Shown piece after piece: positions 1 to 8,460 of a stretch of 33,774 nucleotides of DNA. The translations under genes and the position numbers were made by a program. This stretch comes from an uncultured SAR86 cluster bacterium (lineage in GTDB: Bacteria; Pseudomonadota; Gammaproteobacteria; Magnimaribacterales; D2472), in contig CABZRR010000002.1 in the NCBI GenBank assembly GCA_902528215.1, positions 1 to 33,774 on the forward strand. Reading direction: 5' to 3'. The notes under the pieces are model-generated. The model made no database searches, was not told where the DNA came from, and saw only the letters and a program-made list of their open reading frames with translations. Every line of letters starts with the position of its first letter. The stretch's first letter is position 1.

Positions 1-94
1 TTGTAACTATCTTAAACTGGCCATCTTTAGCAAAAATTGGAAATCCATTTAAAAGCAATAATATTGCTAATTGAAGTAGCCTTAATTTATACAT
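1..94 (-). CDS. znuA: Metal ABC transporter substrate-binding protein, N-terminus only (ZnuA-like)
   Basis: Only the first 31 codons lie in the window; the gene runs off the left edge. They read as a Sec signal peptide (Lys/Arg near the start, then a Leu-rich core, then a cleavage-like FAKDG) followed by QFKIVT. This is how periplasmic zinc/manganese-binding proteins of the ZnuA/TroA family usually begin. The start lies 5 nt beyond the znuB stop on the same strand, so the order is znuC-znuB-znuA in one transcript. The identity comes mainly from position in the operon plus the signal peptide; no metal-binding residues are visible. Confidence 0.6.
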   Translation of the reverse strand, partial: MYKLRLLQLAILLLLNGFPIFAKDGQFKIVT

Positions 95-99
95 CAGAT

Positions 100-966
100 C
101 TAACTTTTAAGGTGGCGTAATGGTAAAAGGCTTCTTAGAAATCCACCATTTGAACCAAAAAGCATTGAGAGAATGCACATTGCGCCAACCGAAACAATTA
201 TTGCTGGGCCTGATGGCATATCAAAATAAAATGAGAGCATTAAACCAATGTAGCAACCTGAGATGCCAACAATTATTGAAATAATAATTAAATTATCAAG
301 TGAGCTTACCCAAAACCGAGCGGCTGTGGCTGGAAGAACCATCATACCAATTGACATTAAGGTGCCTAAGGCCAGAAAACCCGCAACTAAATTTATAACC
401 ATTAGAAATAAAAAACCATAATGTGCAGCTTCACTGGCAATTCCTGAAGATTTCAAAAACATGGAGTCTACGCATTCAATTATAAGGGGACGATATAAAA
501 TAGCTAAAATGAAAACACTTAAAGAGCTAATTATTGCAAGTAGCCATAAAGTATCATTATCTAAAGCAAGAATATTTCCAAATAGAATATGGAATAAATC
601 TACATTAGCTTCTTTCATTGAAATAATAAGAACACCTAATGCAAGAGAAATTAAGTAGAAAGCAGCAAAACTAGTATCTTCTTTAAGTTGCGATACGCGA
701 GAAACCCATCCTGCTGAAGCAGCAACAATTAGACCTGCTGTTACACCACCAATTGCGAGGCCTAAAAGTGAGAGACCGGAAATGAGGTATGCAATTGCAG
801 CACCGGGAAGAATAGCATGTGCCATTGCATCACCTGTTAAGCTCATTCTTCTGAGTGTCATAAAAATACCAACTGGAATGGCGCCAAAGCAAATTACAAA
901 ACTCCCTATAAATGCTCGCCTCATAAAAGCATAATCTATGAAAGGGCTTATAAGAAAATCTATCAT
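100..966 (-). CDS. znuB: Metal (zinc/manganese) ABC transporter permease ZnuB-like
   Basis: Inner-membrane permease of a metal-uptake ABC transporter (ABC-3 family). The protein is almost wholly hydrophobic with many membrane helices. It carries the family's early block LRRMSLTGDAMAHAILPG, which forms the coupling region to the ATPase, and a late FDMPSGP segment. I chose the Met at 966, giving about 288 residues that begin MIDFLISPFIDYAFMRRA, because family members start this way. An upstream in-frame ATG at 1023 would overlap znuC by about 56 nt and add a basic tail not expected here. It sits 1 nt after the znuC stop and 5 nt before the znuA start, so translation is probably coupled. Zinc is more likely than manganese but the substrate is inferred. 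Confidence 0.88.
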   Translation of the reverse strand: MIDFLISPFIDYAFMRRAFIGSFVICFGAIPVGIFMTLRRMSLTGDAMAHAILPGAAIAYLISGLSLLGLAIGGVTAGLIVAASAGWVSRVSQLKEDTSFAAFYLISLALGVLIISMKEANVDLFHILFGNILALDNDTLWLLAIISSLSVFILAILYRPLIIECVDSMFLKSSGIASEAAHYGFLFLMVINLVAGFLALGTLMSIGMMVLPATAARFWVSSLDNLIIISIIVGISGCYIGLMLSFYFDMPSGPAIIVSVGAMCILSMLFGSNGGFLRSLLPLRHLKS

Positions 967-967
967 T

Positions 968-1690
968 TTAGCTGATGCACCAAGCCGAATTTTCATCAAA
1001 TGCCTCAGAAACTTTTTTGGCATTGTCTAAATTTTCTTTTGTCAAAACCGATTTTGTTGAGCCCAAATCTATACATTCTTTTGCAAGAAGCATAGAGGTA
1101 GGACAATTATCTTTTACATATTCGAGATCATGAGTAACCATAATTATGGTTCTATTTTTATTTTGCCATTCTTTTATTACCAACGTTAAATCAGTCAGTG
1201 TTTTTGTATCGATTGCATTAAACGGTTCGTCTAAAAGAATAACTTGCTGATCCTGCATAAGAACTCTTGCAAATAAACTTCTCTGAAGTTGTCCTCCAGA
1301 AAGTGTATTTATTAGTCGGTTTTCAAAACCATCTAATCCAACAGCCTCCAGAGCATTCATACATCTTTCTATTTGAGTATCAGAGAGACCACCCGAGAAA
1401 CCTATTTCTTGCCAAAGTCCTGTTGAAATAAGTTCAAGTACTGTAATTGGAAAATCTTTATCCAATTTAGTTTGCTGAGGTAGGTATGCAACATTATTTG
1501 GATTTATTCCTTTAATGGAGCCTTCATATTCAGTAATAATTCCTGCAAGAACATTAAGTAGGGTTGATTTTCCAGCACCATTTGGACCAACAATAGCTAA
1601 CCACTGACCTTGATTTATTGTTGCACTTAAATGATGAACTGCTGGGTGAAAATTATATGAAACAGTAAGATTTTGAATTTTAATACTCAT
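968..1690 (-). CDS. znuC: Metal ABC transporter ATP-binding protein ZnuC-like
   Basis: ATPase subunit that powers metal import through the neighbouring permease. All ABC motifs are visible in 240 residues: Walker A GPNGAGKST at 35-43, a Q-loop around PQQTKLD at 71-77, signature LSGGQLQR at 130-137, Walker B VILLDEPF at 150-157 and the switch His187 in MVTHDLEYV. The length matches ZnuC/MntA-type ATPases. It is the first clear gene of the leftward metal operon and is followed directly by znuB. A possible small membrane-peptide gene ends 1 nt before its start. Metal specificity cannot be read from the ATPase itself. Confidence 0.92.
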   Translation of the reverse strand: MSIKIQNLTVSYNFHPAVHHLSATINQGQWLAIVGPNGAGKSTLLNVLAGIITEYEGSIKGINPNNVAYLPQQTKLDKDFPITVLELISTGLWQEIGFSGGLSDTQIERCMNALEAVGLDGFENRLINTLSGGQLQRSLFARVLMQDQQVILLDEPFNAIDTKTLTDLTLVIKEWQNKNRTIIMVTHDLEYVKDNCPTSMLLAKECIDLGSTKSVLTKENLDNAKKVSEAFDENSAWCIS

Positions 1691-1691
1691 T

Positions 1692-1811
1692 TTAGGTTAC
1701 CAAAAATACTAATGTATTCATCATTATAATTATTACCAGTATTAAAAATATTCGACTTGAAGTACTCCAATGCAATAAAGATTTATTCATTAGTTTTTTA
1801 TCTTTTTTCAT
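1692..1811 (-). CDS. Possible small single-pass membrane protein (39 aa) leading the metal transporter operon
   Basis: This short frame has a Lys-rich N-terminus (MKKDKKLMNK), a short polar stretch, then one strongly hydrophobic segment (RIFLILVIIIMMNTLVFLVT) ending at the stop. A second in-frame ATG at 1790 would give 32 residues. The stop lies 1 nt before the znuC start on the same strand, the tight spacing seen in real operons. No good ribosome binding site is visible for either ATG, and AT-rich DNA can make hydrophobic reading frames by chance. I recognise no family. If real it could be an accessory peptide of the transporter, but that is inference. Confidence 0.4.
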   Translation of the reverse strand: MKKDKKLMNKSLLHWSTSSRIFLILVIIIMMNTLVFLVT

Positions 1812-2000
1812 TAAAAATTAAATCATTAAGTTTATATAGAGTTTTCAGACTAGCACACTTGTCAAGCATTTATACTTTTGAAGAAAGACTATTTTATATG
1901 CATCCATGAGATAAGTTTCCAAAAGAATTTCACTAATTTATAGTACATACCTTAAACTTAATTATTTGATTTACAGATCTTTACTGAGAGGAATTTTAAA
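1812..2000. promoter_or_regulatory. Divergent intergenic region between the metal transporter operon and the flavin oxidoreductase
   Basis: Both transcripts must start in this AT-rich stretch. The only element I can point to is a good ribosome binding site, GAGAGGA at 1986-1992, 8 nt before the ATG at 2001. I see no clear promoter pair, tRNA, riboswitch fold or strong terminator. A Zur operator would be expected if the transporter is zinc-regulated, but I find no convincing match to the gammaproteobacterial Zur palindrome. Confidence 0.4.
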
Positions 2001-3305
2001 ATGTCTTTAATTATGAACAGCCCATTCACCTTGCCTTGTGGTCAAGTGATTAAAAATCGAATTTGCAAAGCTGCAATGACAGAACGAATTGCAAAAGGAA
2101 ATAATTTAGCTCATCAAGGCCATATGAATCTCTATCGCAAATGGGCTGAAGGCAATATTGGCATTTTGTTGACAGGCAACGTAATGGTTGATCGTAAAAA
2201 CATGGAAGGTCCAGCGAATGTTGTGATTGATAGCCAAAATTACAAAGATCATATGGACGAATTAAAAAACTGGTCATCTGTAGGAACAAACTACAATACT
2301 CAATTGTGGATGCAAATATCTCATGCAGGAAGACAAACTCCTGGAGAAATAAATGCATCTCCATCAGCGCCATCAGACGTCCAATTAAAAATTCCTGGTC
2401 GCAGTTATGGCTTGCCAATTCCTATGAGCGAGGAAGAGATACTAAGTGTTATTGATAAGTTTGTTTTCACAGCAAAGATTGCTAGGGAGACTGGGTTTAC
2501 TGGAGTTCAATTTCATTCAGCTCATGGTTACTTGTTATCTGAATTTCTTTCACCAGATATTAATACACGAAATGACGCATGGGGCGGGAGCTTAGAGAAC
2601 AGAGCAAGAATGCATTTAGAAATCATTAAAAAATGCAGGGCAGAGGTTGGGGAAGATTTTCCTATCTCAATGAAGTTAAACTCAGCAGATTTTCAAAAAG
2701 GTGGATTCACTGAAAATGAAAGCATTGAGGTTGCAAAAATGCTAGAGGAAGCAGGATTAGATCTTTTAGAAATTTCAGGTGGAACCTATGAGCAGCCAAA
2801 ACTAATAGGCGCAGATCACATTAGCATCAATCCAGACAGAAGCGAAACGAGAAGAGAAAGCACTATTGCAAGAGAAGCATATTTTCTTGAGTATGCTGAC
2901 AACATTAGAAAAGCCGTAACGATGCCTTTGATGGTAACAGGTGGTTTTAGAACAAAAGATGGCATAGAAAATGCTTTACAAAGTAATATTTGTCAAATTG
3001 TAGGAGTGGGTAGACCCTTATGTGCAGATCCTTACTGCATAAAAAAAATGATGGATGGAGAGCTAGAGATGCTGCCAAGTGTTGAAAAAACTTTGTCCTT
3101 AGGGCCTTGGATTTTTTCTGCTAAAAGCCCCATTAAATTAATTCAAGTTATTAATGCGTTTGGTGCCATGGCATGGTGTTACCAGCAAATTAAAAGAATG
3201 GCAGAAGATTTGATGCCCGATAACAAACAAAAGTTATTTAACGCTTTACGAAAAGATACCAAAGCTGATAAGCAGGCGTTCAAAGATTATTTAGAAAATA
3301 ATTAA
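2001..3305 (+). CDS. NADH:flavin oxidoreductase, Old Yellow Enzyme family
   Basis: FMN-dependent TIM-barrel reductase. Visible features include the QISHAGRQ block at 105-112, the substrate-binding pair His172/His175 with Tyr177 in FHSAHGYLLSEFLSP, and DINTRNDAWGGSLENRARM just after it, all diagnostic of the family (2,4-dienoyl-CoA reductase N-domain, YqjM, XenA group). At 434 residues it is the single-domain form; the C-terminal 4Fe-4S/FAD half of dienoyl-CoA reductase is absent. Such enzymes reduce activated C=C bonds of enones, nitro compounds or similar; the substrate is unknown. A GAGAGGA site supports the start. Its stop interlocks with that of the convergent DUF411 gene (TTAA at 3302-3305). 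Confidence 0.9.
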   Translation: MSLIMNSPFTLPCGQVIKNRICKAAMTERIAKGNNLAHQGHMNLYRKWAEGNIGILLTGNVMVDRKNMEGPANVVIDSQNYKDHMDELKNWSSVGTNYNTQLWMQISHAGRQTPGEINASPSAPSDVQLKIPGRSYGLPIPMSEEEILSVIDKFVFTAKIARETGFTGVQFHSAHGYLLSEFLSPDINTRNDAWGGSLENRARMHLEIIKKCRAEVGEDFPISMKLNSADFQKGGFTENESIEVAKMLEEAGLDLLEISGGTYEQPKLIGADHISINPDRSETRRESTIAREAYFLEYADNIRKAVTMPLMVTGGFRTKDGIENALQSNICQIVGVGRPLCADPYCIKKMMDGELEMLPSVEKTLSLGPWIFSAKSPIKLIQVINAFGAMAWCYQQIKRMAEDLMPDNKQKLFNALRKDTKADKQAFKDYLENN

Positions 3306-3772
3306 TTTTTTCTTTCTTCTGCAAACACCTGACTGGTCCCATCTTTATAAAGAATCAAAACATCATAAGGCATAAAACGATTGCCAATTTCCATACCAGG
3401 AGAGCCTACAGGCATTCCCGGGACTGATAGACCGATAGCATTGGGATGATCCTCTGAGAGAAATTGAGTTATGTATTGGCTTGGTATATGACCTTCAAAA
3501 ATATAACCGTCCTCTGAAACACCTGTATGACATGATCTATATTCAGGCTTGATATTATAAGTTGCTTTTATTTCTTCAAGACTTTCATGATTTTTAGTTG
3601 TAGTGTTCAAGCCGCTCATTTCTAAATGTTTAATCCATTTCTTACAACAACCACAAGTTGGAGTCTTGTGAACCAACAGCATAGTTTGAGCATTAGTGTT
3701 TGGCATTTCAGACTCAGAAGAAAATACGGATATTGTCAGTGCAAATGTGAGTGTTAAAAGGTAGATTTTCAT
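3302..3772 (-). CDS. DUF411 family periplasmic metal-binding protein
   Basis: Small exported protein of 156 residues. An N-terminal signal peptide (MKIYLLTLTFALTISVF) is followed by the DUF411 core: Cys40, Cys42 and Cys43 in TPTCGCCKKW, Cys81-His82 in RSCHTG, a GHIP segment, and GSPGMEIGNRFMPYDVLIL near the end. Relatives are annotated as copper-resistance or copper-binding (CopG-like) proteins, so periplasmic copper binding is the best guess; the Cys motifs support metal binding only in general. It is the last gene of a leftward row after malonyl-CoA decarboxylase and aldehyde dehydrogenase (54 nt gap), with no clear functional link to them. Confidence 0.85.
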   Translation of the reverse strand: MKIYLLTLTFALTISVFSSESEMPNTNAQTMLLVHKTPTCGCCKKWIKHLEMSGLNTTTKNHESLEEIKATYNIKPEYRSCHTGVSEDGYIFEGHIPSQYITQFLSEDHPNAIGLSVPGMPVGSPGMEIGNRFMPYDVLILYKDGTSQVFAEERKN

Positions 3773-3826
3773 ATGATTAATTTTAAATTTTGTATTTGCA
3801 TATTTTTTATTATTTTTGCATATACT

Positions 3827-5245
3827 TTAAGGCATTATAACGGCTTTTGTTTCCAAGCATTCTTCTAAACCATGTATGCCGTGTTCCCTTCCGTTGCCGG
3901 AGGATTTATAACCACCAAAAGGTGCACCAGTACCTCGTGCGCCCCCATTAATAATCACTTGTCCGGCTCTAATTTTTCTTGCAACTTTGTTAGCATGCTC
4001 TGGCTCACCCTGAACATATCCAGCCAAACCATATTCAGTATCATTTGCAATCTCAATTGCTTCTTCCTCTGAATCATATTTGATAATTGATAAGACAGGA
4101 CCAAAAATTTCTTCTCTGGCAATAGTCATGTCATTAGTTACGTTTGCAAACACTGTTGGTTTAACATAATAACCTTTGTCATATCCCTCCGGCTTTTCAA
4201 GACCTCCAGCAACCAAAGTTGCGCCCTCATTAATCCCAATTTCTATCATTTTTAAGATCTTTTCATATTGAGGTTTGTTAGCAATAGGTCCAATCCTAAA
4301 TTCTCCTTGAGGATCTCCAACAGAAGTACTATTTGCGGCCTGGACTGCAACCTCAACAGCTTTATCGTAATTTTTTTTAGAAACAAGCATTTTTGTTGGT
4401 GCATTGCATGATTGTCCTGAATTCAAAAAACAATGCCCGGCACCTCCTTTTACAGATTTTTCTAGATCTGCAACATCATCTAAAATGATATTTGAGGATT
4501 TACCGCCAAGCTCTTGATGTACTCTTTTAACAGATACTGCAGAGGCTTGAGCAACAGCTATACCAGCCTCAGTCGATCCTGTAAAAGACATCATCGCAAC
4601 ATCAGGATGATCTGATAAGGCAGCACCGACTATCGGACCATATCCATTTACTACATTGAATACGCCGGCAGGAACACCTGCTTTATGAAATATTTCTGCA
4701 AGCAGTAATGCGCAATATGGAGAAATCTCACTGGGTTTTAATACCATAGAACAACCTGCTGCAAGTGCAGCAGAGGCCTTGGTCGTAATTTGATTCATGG
4801 GCCAATTCCATGGAGTAATCATTCCTACTACTCCAATAGGTTCTCTTACTAATGTGTAATCTCCCTCCTTTTTTTCAAATTCATAATCTCTCAAAGCATC
4901 TAAAGTCTCATATAAATTTTTGATTCCTGTGGATGCTTGAGCTTTTTGAGAAAGCCAAACCGGAGCACCCATCTCTTCTGTAATGGTTTGCACAAGATCA
5001 TCATATCTATTTTCATATTCAGAAATAATATTATTTAAAAGCTCAATACGATCTTCCTTTGAAGTTAATTGATAAGTCTTAAAGGCATTTGATGCTGCTA
5101 ACACTGCTTTATTAATGTCATCTTTTGTTCCGGATGCAATATGACCTATCAGCTCTTCATTTGCAGGATTAATCACTGCAATTTTTTCTTTTGATTCTGA
5201 CTTAACCCACGAGCCATCTATATAAAAATTTAATTTATCTTTCAT
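3827..5245 (-). CDS. NAD(P)-dependent aldehyde dehydrogenase
   Basis: Oxidises an aldehyde to its acid. The ALDH fold is complete in 472 residues: Asn147 in TPWNWP, cofactor-binding KPSE around 170, FTGST at 221-225, the general base Glu245 in ELGGKS and catalytic Cys280 in NSGQSCNAPT, plus the late PFGGYKSSGNGRE block. The GQSCNAPT wording is that of a broad subgroup that includes enzymes for bulky aldehydes in nicotine and terpene breakdown, so betaine-aldehyde or acetaldehyde should not be assumed. AGGA upstream supports the ATG. It follows malonyl-CoA decarboxylase by 41 nt on the same strand, suggesting a shared catabolic job. Substrate unknown. Confidence 0.9.
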   Translation of the reverse strand: MKDKLNFYIDGSWVKSESKEKIAVINPANEELIGHIASGTKDDINKAVLAASNAFKTYQLTSKEDRIELLNNIISEYENRYDDLVQTITEEMGAPVWLSQKAQASTGIKNLYETLDALRDYEFEKKEGDYTLVREPIGVVGMITPWNWPMNQITTKASAALAAGCSMVLKPSEISPYCALLLAEIFHKAGVPAGVFNVVNGYGPIVGAALSDHPDVAMMSFTGSTEAGIAVAQASAVSVKRVHQELGGKSSNIILDDVADLEKSVKGGAGHCFLNSGQSCNAPTKMLVSKKNYDKAVEVAVQAANSTSVGDPQGEFRIGPIANKPQYEKILKMIEIGINEGATLVAGGLEKPEGYDKGYYVKPTVFANVTNDMTIAREEIFGPVLSIIKYDSEEEAIEIANDTEYGLAGYVQGEPEHANKVARKIRAGQVIINGGARGTGAPFGGYKSSGNGREHGIHGLEECLETKAVIMP

Positions 5246-5287
5246 GATGAAATCCTATTAGTTTGACGTTGCAAATATTTAACTATT

Positions 5288-6559
5288 TTAATGAATTTGT
5301 AGTTTCCTTTTTAGGTTTTTTATACCGTCTGATAGCTTTACTTCTTTTGATTTAAAAAATAACTCATGATTCTCTTCTAATGTGTCCAAATCATATAGGT
5401 AGTTAATCATGATCCCTTTTGATTGATTTATTCCCTTTAGAGATAGATCAGAATTTAAATTTATTCTCTCTAAAATAGCTCCATTGCCAAGATGAAATTT
5501 AGCCACCGGATCGTTGGGCAATCCGTCTTCTCTGTCTGATTCTAAAAGATAAACTAATACTTGCTTAATTAAAGCATCTTCATCTTGATATTCATCTATA
5601 GATTTTTTTTCAAGCCACTTAGAAAAGCCAGGCATAGGTGAAAGGGTTACAAATTTGTCTAAACCATCATTCTCTTTTTTAAGTTTATGAGCAACATTCC
5701 TAATCAAAAAATTACCAAAAGAGATTCCTGATAGTCCTTCCTGACAATTTGATATTGAGTAGAAAACAGCTGTATTTATATCTTGCTCTTCAGTAATAGG
5801 CCTATCAATTTTGATAACTTCACTTATTGAATTTGGTATATTATTTGTGAGAGCAACTTCAACAAATATAAGAGGCTCATCAGGCATGAGAGGATGAAAA
5901 AAAGCAAAGCATTTTCTATCCGCTGGAGCTAGTCTAGCCCTTAAGTCATCCCATGAATTAATCTCATGAACCGCCTCATAAGCAATTATTTTTTCTAGGA
6001 TATTAGCGGGCGTTGTCCAATCTATACTTTCCAATACTAAAAAGGATGGATTGAACCAATACTTAAATAGTATTAGAAGACTTCTATCAAAAAATTGAAG
6101 ATTTGGGCTATCTTTCTTGAGAGACCTAATTCGTTCTCTCATTCTAACTAGTTTTAGAGTCCCCTCAGAAATAGTATTTAGTCTTCTAAAAAGCTCTCTC
6201 CATCCCGGTTCTGAAAGTTGAGAAATGATCTCAAGGTTTCTTTGAGTTTTATTTTTTGTATATTCATTAGTAGCCCTCAACAAAGCTTTTTCATCAATGT
6301 CATATTTTTCTAAAACTGTATCAAAAAAATTAATAAATTCTTTATCATCTGATTCTTCAATTAAATTGGAAAGATGTTCTGCAAAAACTAGAGAGGATAC
6401 TTCGCCACTTTTAGACATAACTGATTCTAGGGCTTTATTTATATCTTTATGGAGAACCCCAAAACTATTCGAACGAAAATAACCTCCCTTGCGAGATCGG
6501 CTCATTAATGATGATAATAAATTTTGAAAAAAGTTCATTTGAGGTGCTGAATTTATCAT
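5288..6559 (-). CDS. Malonyl-CoA decarboxylase
   Basis: Decarboxylates malonyl-CoA to acetyl-CoA in the cytoplasm. The N-terminal part is the helical MCD domain. The C-terminal acetyltransferase-like domain has HPLMPDEPLIFVEVAL from 222, FYSISNCQEGLSG from 266, Ser307 in TLSPMPGF and His356 in AKFHLGNG. These align with the catalytic Ser329 and His423 of human MCD. The length (423) fits bacterial members. A second Met at residue 8 is an alternative start, since neither start has a strong ribosome binding site. It leads a leftward pair with the aldehyde dehydrogenase. It may remove malonyl-CoA made during breakdown of malonate or C3 compounds, or tune fatty-acid synthesis; both are inference. 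Confidence 0.9.
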   Translation of the reverse strand: MINSAPQMNFFQNLLSSLMSRSRKGGYFRSNSFGVLHKDINKALESVMSKSGEVSSLVFAEHLSNLIEESDDKEFINFFDTVLEKYDIDEKALLRATNEYTKNKTQRNLEIISQLSEPGWRELFRRLNTISEGTLKLVRMRERIRSLKKDSPNLQFFDRSLLILFKYWFNPSFLVLESIDWTTPANILEKIIAYEAVHEINSWDDLRARLAPADRKCFAFFHPLMPDEPLIFVEVALTNNIPNSISEVIKIDRPITEEQDINTAVFYSISNCQEGLSGISFGNFLIRNVAHKLKKENDGLDKFVTLSPMPGFSKWLEKKSIDEYQDEDALIKQVLVYLLESDREDGLPNDPVAKFHLGNGAILERINLNSDLSLKGINQSKGIMINYLYDLDTLEENHELFFKSKEVKLSDGIKNLKRKLQIH

Positions 6560-6703
6560 ATTCTGATCAATTTATACATTTTGTTCTCATTAAAAAGCTC
6601 TTAGATATAATGATTTCAAGCATTTACTTATAGTTTTCTAATGACTGGCAGGAGTAAAAATCAGTGCATGAAAATGTTTTTTATGTAACCATTGCTGTAT
6701 TAA

Positions 6704-6720
6704 ATATCTGATACGGATAT
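6704..6720. promoter_or_regulatory. Short inverted repeat upstream of fhs (possible operator)
   Basis: ATATC and GATAT arms separated by 7 nt form an imperfect palindrome 36 nt upstream of the fhs start. It lies in the 197-nt gap between two divergent genes, where a control site would be expected. Five-base AT-rich arms arise often by chance in this DNA, so this is only a pointer. Confidence 0.2.
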
Positions 6721-6756
6721 GAGTACATTTTTTTAAAGAAATCATAGGGGACTTTA

Positions 6757-8430
6757 TTGAAAACAGACATTGAAATAGCCAGAGAAGCTAAACCAAAAAG
6801 AATTGAAGAAATAGCTAGCAGTATTGGTATTAGTGAGGAATATCTTGAGCATTATGGTAAATTCAAAGGCAAAGTTAACCTTTCAATTAATGATAAAAAA
6901 CTAAAAGATCAAGATAACGGCAAACTGATTTTAGTTACGGCAATATCTCCTACTCCCGCTGGGGAGGGTAAGACCACTACAAGTGTTGGTTTGGTTGATG
7001 GGCTTTGTCATATTGGAAAGAAAGCAATGATTTGCCTTAGAGAGCCAAGCCTTGGTCCATGTTTTGGAATGAAAGGCGGTGCTGCAGGTGGAGGCAATGC
7101 TCAAGTTATACCCATGACAGATATTAATCTGCATTTTACAGGTGATTTTCATGCTATTGGCGCGGCTCACAATTTGCTTTCTGCGCTCGTAGATAATCAT
7201 ATTCATTGGAGCAATGATCTTGATATTGATCCTAGAAAAATTACTTGGAAAAGAGTGGTTGATATGAATGATAGATCATTGCGTGAAATTATATGTGGGC
7301 TAGGCGGGACAGGAAATGGAATACCCAGACACAATGGATTTGACATAACTGTTGCTTCTGAAATTATGGCTGTATTTTGTCTTGCATCTGATGCTGATGA
7401 TCTGAAGAAAAGAATAGGAAATATAGTCATAGGTTATTCAAGATCTAATGAGCCCATAAGAGCAAAACAATTAAAGGCTGATGGCGCCTTAAGTGCTTTG
7501 CTTCAAGACGCATTTCAACCAAATTTGGTTCAAACTCTCGAGAATAATCCAGCATTTATTCATGGAGGTCCTTTTGCAAACATTGCACACGGATGTAATT
7601 CTGTTGTTGCGACTAAAACAGCTCTTAAACTTGCTGATTACGTTGTTACAGAGGCAGGATTTGGTGCAGATTTAGGGGCTGAAAAATTTTTTGACATTAA
7701 ATGTAGAAAATCTGGCCTTAAACCTGATGCTGTAGTTTTAGTTGCAACAACTAAAGCTTTAAAAATGCATGGTGGTGTTAAAAAAGAAGATCTTGGTTCA
7801 GAGAATGTTGATGCAGTAATAGGTGGTTGTAAGAATCTTGAGAGACATGTAAAAAATATTAGAAAATTTGGGGTTCCCGTTATAGTTGGGATAAATGATT
7901 ACATAACTGATACAGAAAATGAGCATGCTGCCATCGTTGATTTTTGTAAAAAGATGGGCGTAGCATGCAAAATTTCTTCACATTGGGAAAAGGGTGGTGA
8001 GGGTGCAGCTGATCTTGCCAAAGAAGTTGCAAAATTAGCTGACTCAGGAACCTCTGAATTTAAAACTTTGTACAATAATCAGATGTCTCTTTGGGATAAA
8101 ACTGAGTATATAGCTCAAAATATTTATGGAGCCTCTGAGATCATCGCAGATAAAAAAGTAAGAAACCAATTCAAGAAGTTAGAAGATGATGGTTTTGGCG
8201 ATTATCCAATATGTATGGCAAAGACCCAATATAGTTTTTCAACTGACCCATTGCTGATGGGAGCTCCCTCAGGGCATGATGTTCCCATTAAAGAGGTAAG
8301 ATTATCAGCAGGGGCTGAATTTATTGTTGTTGTTTGTGGAGATATTATGACCATGCCAGGTCTTCCAAGAATACCTGCTGCAGAAAATATAGATGTTGAT
8401 GAAAATGGATTAATTCAGGGATTATTTTAA
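6757..8430 (+). CDS. fhs: Formate-tetrahydrofolate ligase (10-formyl-THF synthetase)
   Basis: Interconverts formate + THF + ATP with 10-formyl-THF + ADP + Pi. The 557-residue protein has the complete family pattern: ATP-binding loop [10 protein letters not shown] at 66-75, [19 protein letters not shown] about 20 residues later, then [15 protein letters not shown], and a late PGLPRIPAA. The start codon is TTG, supported by AGGGG about 7 nt upstream; no better ATG is nearby. It is the first gene of a rightward pair with formate dehydrogenase (30 nt gap). Beside a formate dehydrogenase and C1 methyltransferases it probably runs in reverse, releasing formate and conserving ATP. The direction is inferred from context, not from the sequence of the enzyme. 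Confidence 0.96.
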   Translation: MKTDIEIAREAKPKRIEEIASSIGISEEYLEHYGKFKGKVNLSINDKKLKDQDNGKLILVTAISPTPAGEGKTTTSVGLVDGLCHIGKKAMICLREPSLGPCFGMKGGAAGGGNAQVIPMTDINLHFTGDFHAIGAAHNLLSALVDNHIHWSNDLDIDPRKITWKRVVDMNDRSLREIICGLGGTGNGIPRHNGFDITVASEIMAVFCLASDADDLKKRIGNIVIGYSRSNEPIRAKQLKADGALSALLQDAFQPNLVQTLENNPAFIHGGPFANIAHGCNSVVATKTALKLADYVVTEAGFGADLGAEKFFDIKCRKSGLKPDAVVLVATTKALKMHGGVKKEDLGSENVDAVIGGCKNLERHVKNIRKFGVPVIVGINDYITDTENEHAAIVDFCKKMGVACKISSHWEKGGEGAADLAKEVAKLADSGTSEFKTLYNNQMSLWDKTEYIAQNIYGASEIIADKKVRNQFKKLEDDGFGDYPICMAKTQYSFSTDPLLMGAPSGHDVPIKEVRLSAGAEFIVVVCGDIMTMPGLPRIPAAENIDVDENGLIQGLF

Positions 8431-8460
8431 TAGTAATCAAAAGTTTAAGAGGAGAAAAAA

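Noticed and set aside
461-658. 65-residue frame on the + strand inside znuB
   Set aside because: It lies antisense to a clear permease gene and shows no domain pattern; a shadow of the real frame.
967-1023. Upstream ATG for znuB giving 19 extra residues
   Set aside because: It overlaps znuC and adds a basic tail, while the Met at 966 gives the usual family start.
1700-1745. Possible Zur operator (AT-rich near-palindrome)
   Set aside because: The match to the known Zur consensus is poor, and such AT-rich symmetry is common in this DNA.
2050-2418. 122-residue frame on the - strand inside the flavin oxidoreductase gene
   Set aside because: It is antisense to a well-supported enzyme and has Cys/Phe/Leu-rich composition typical of shadows.
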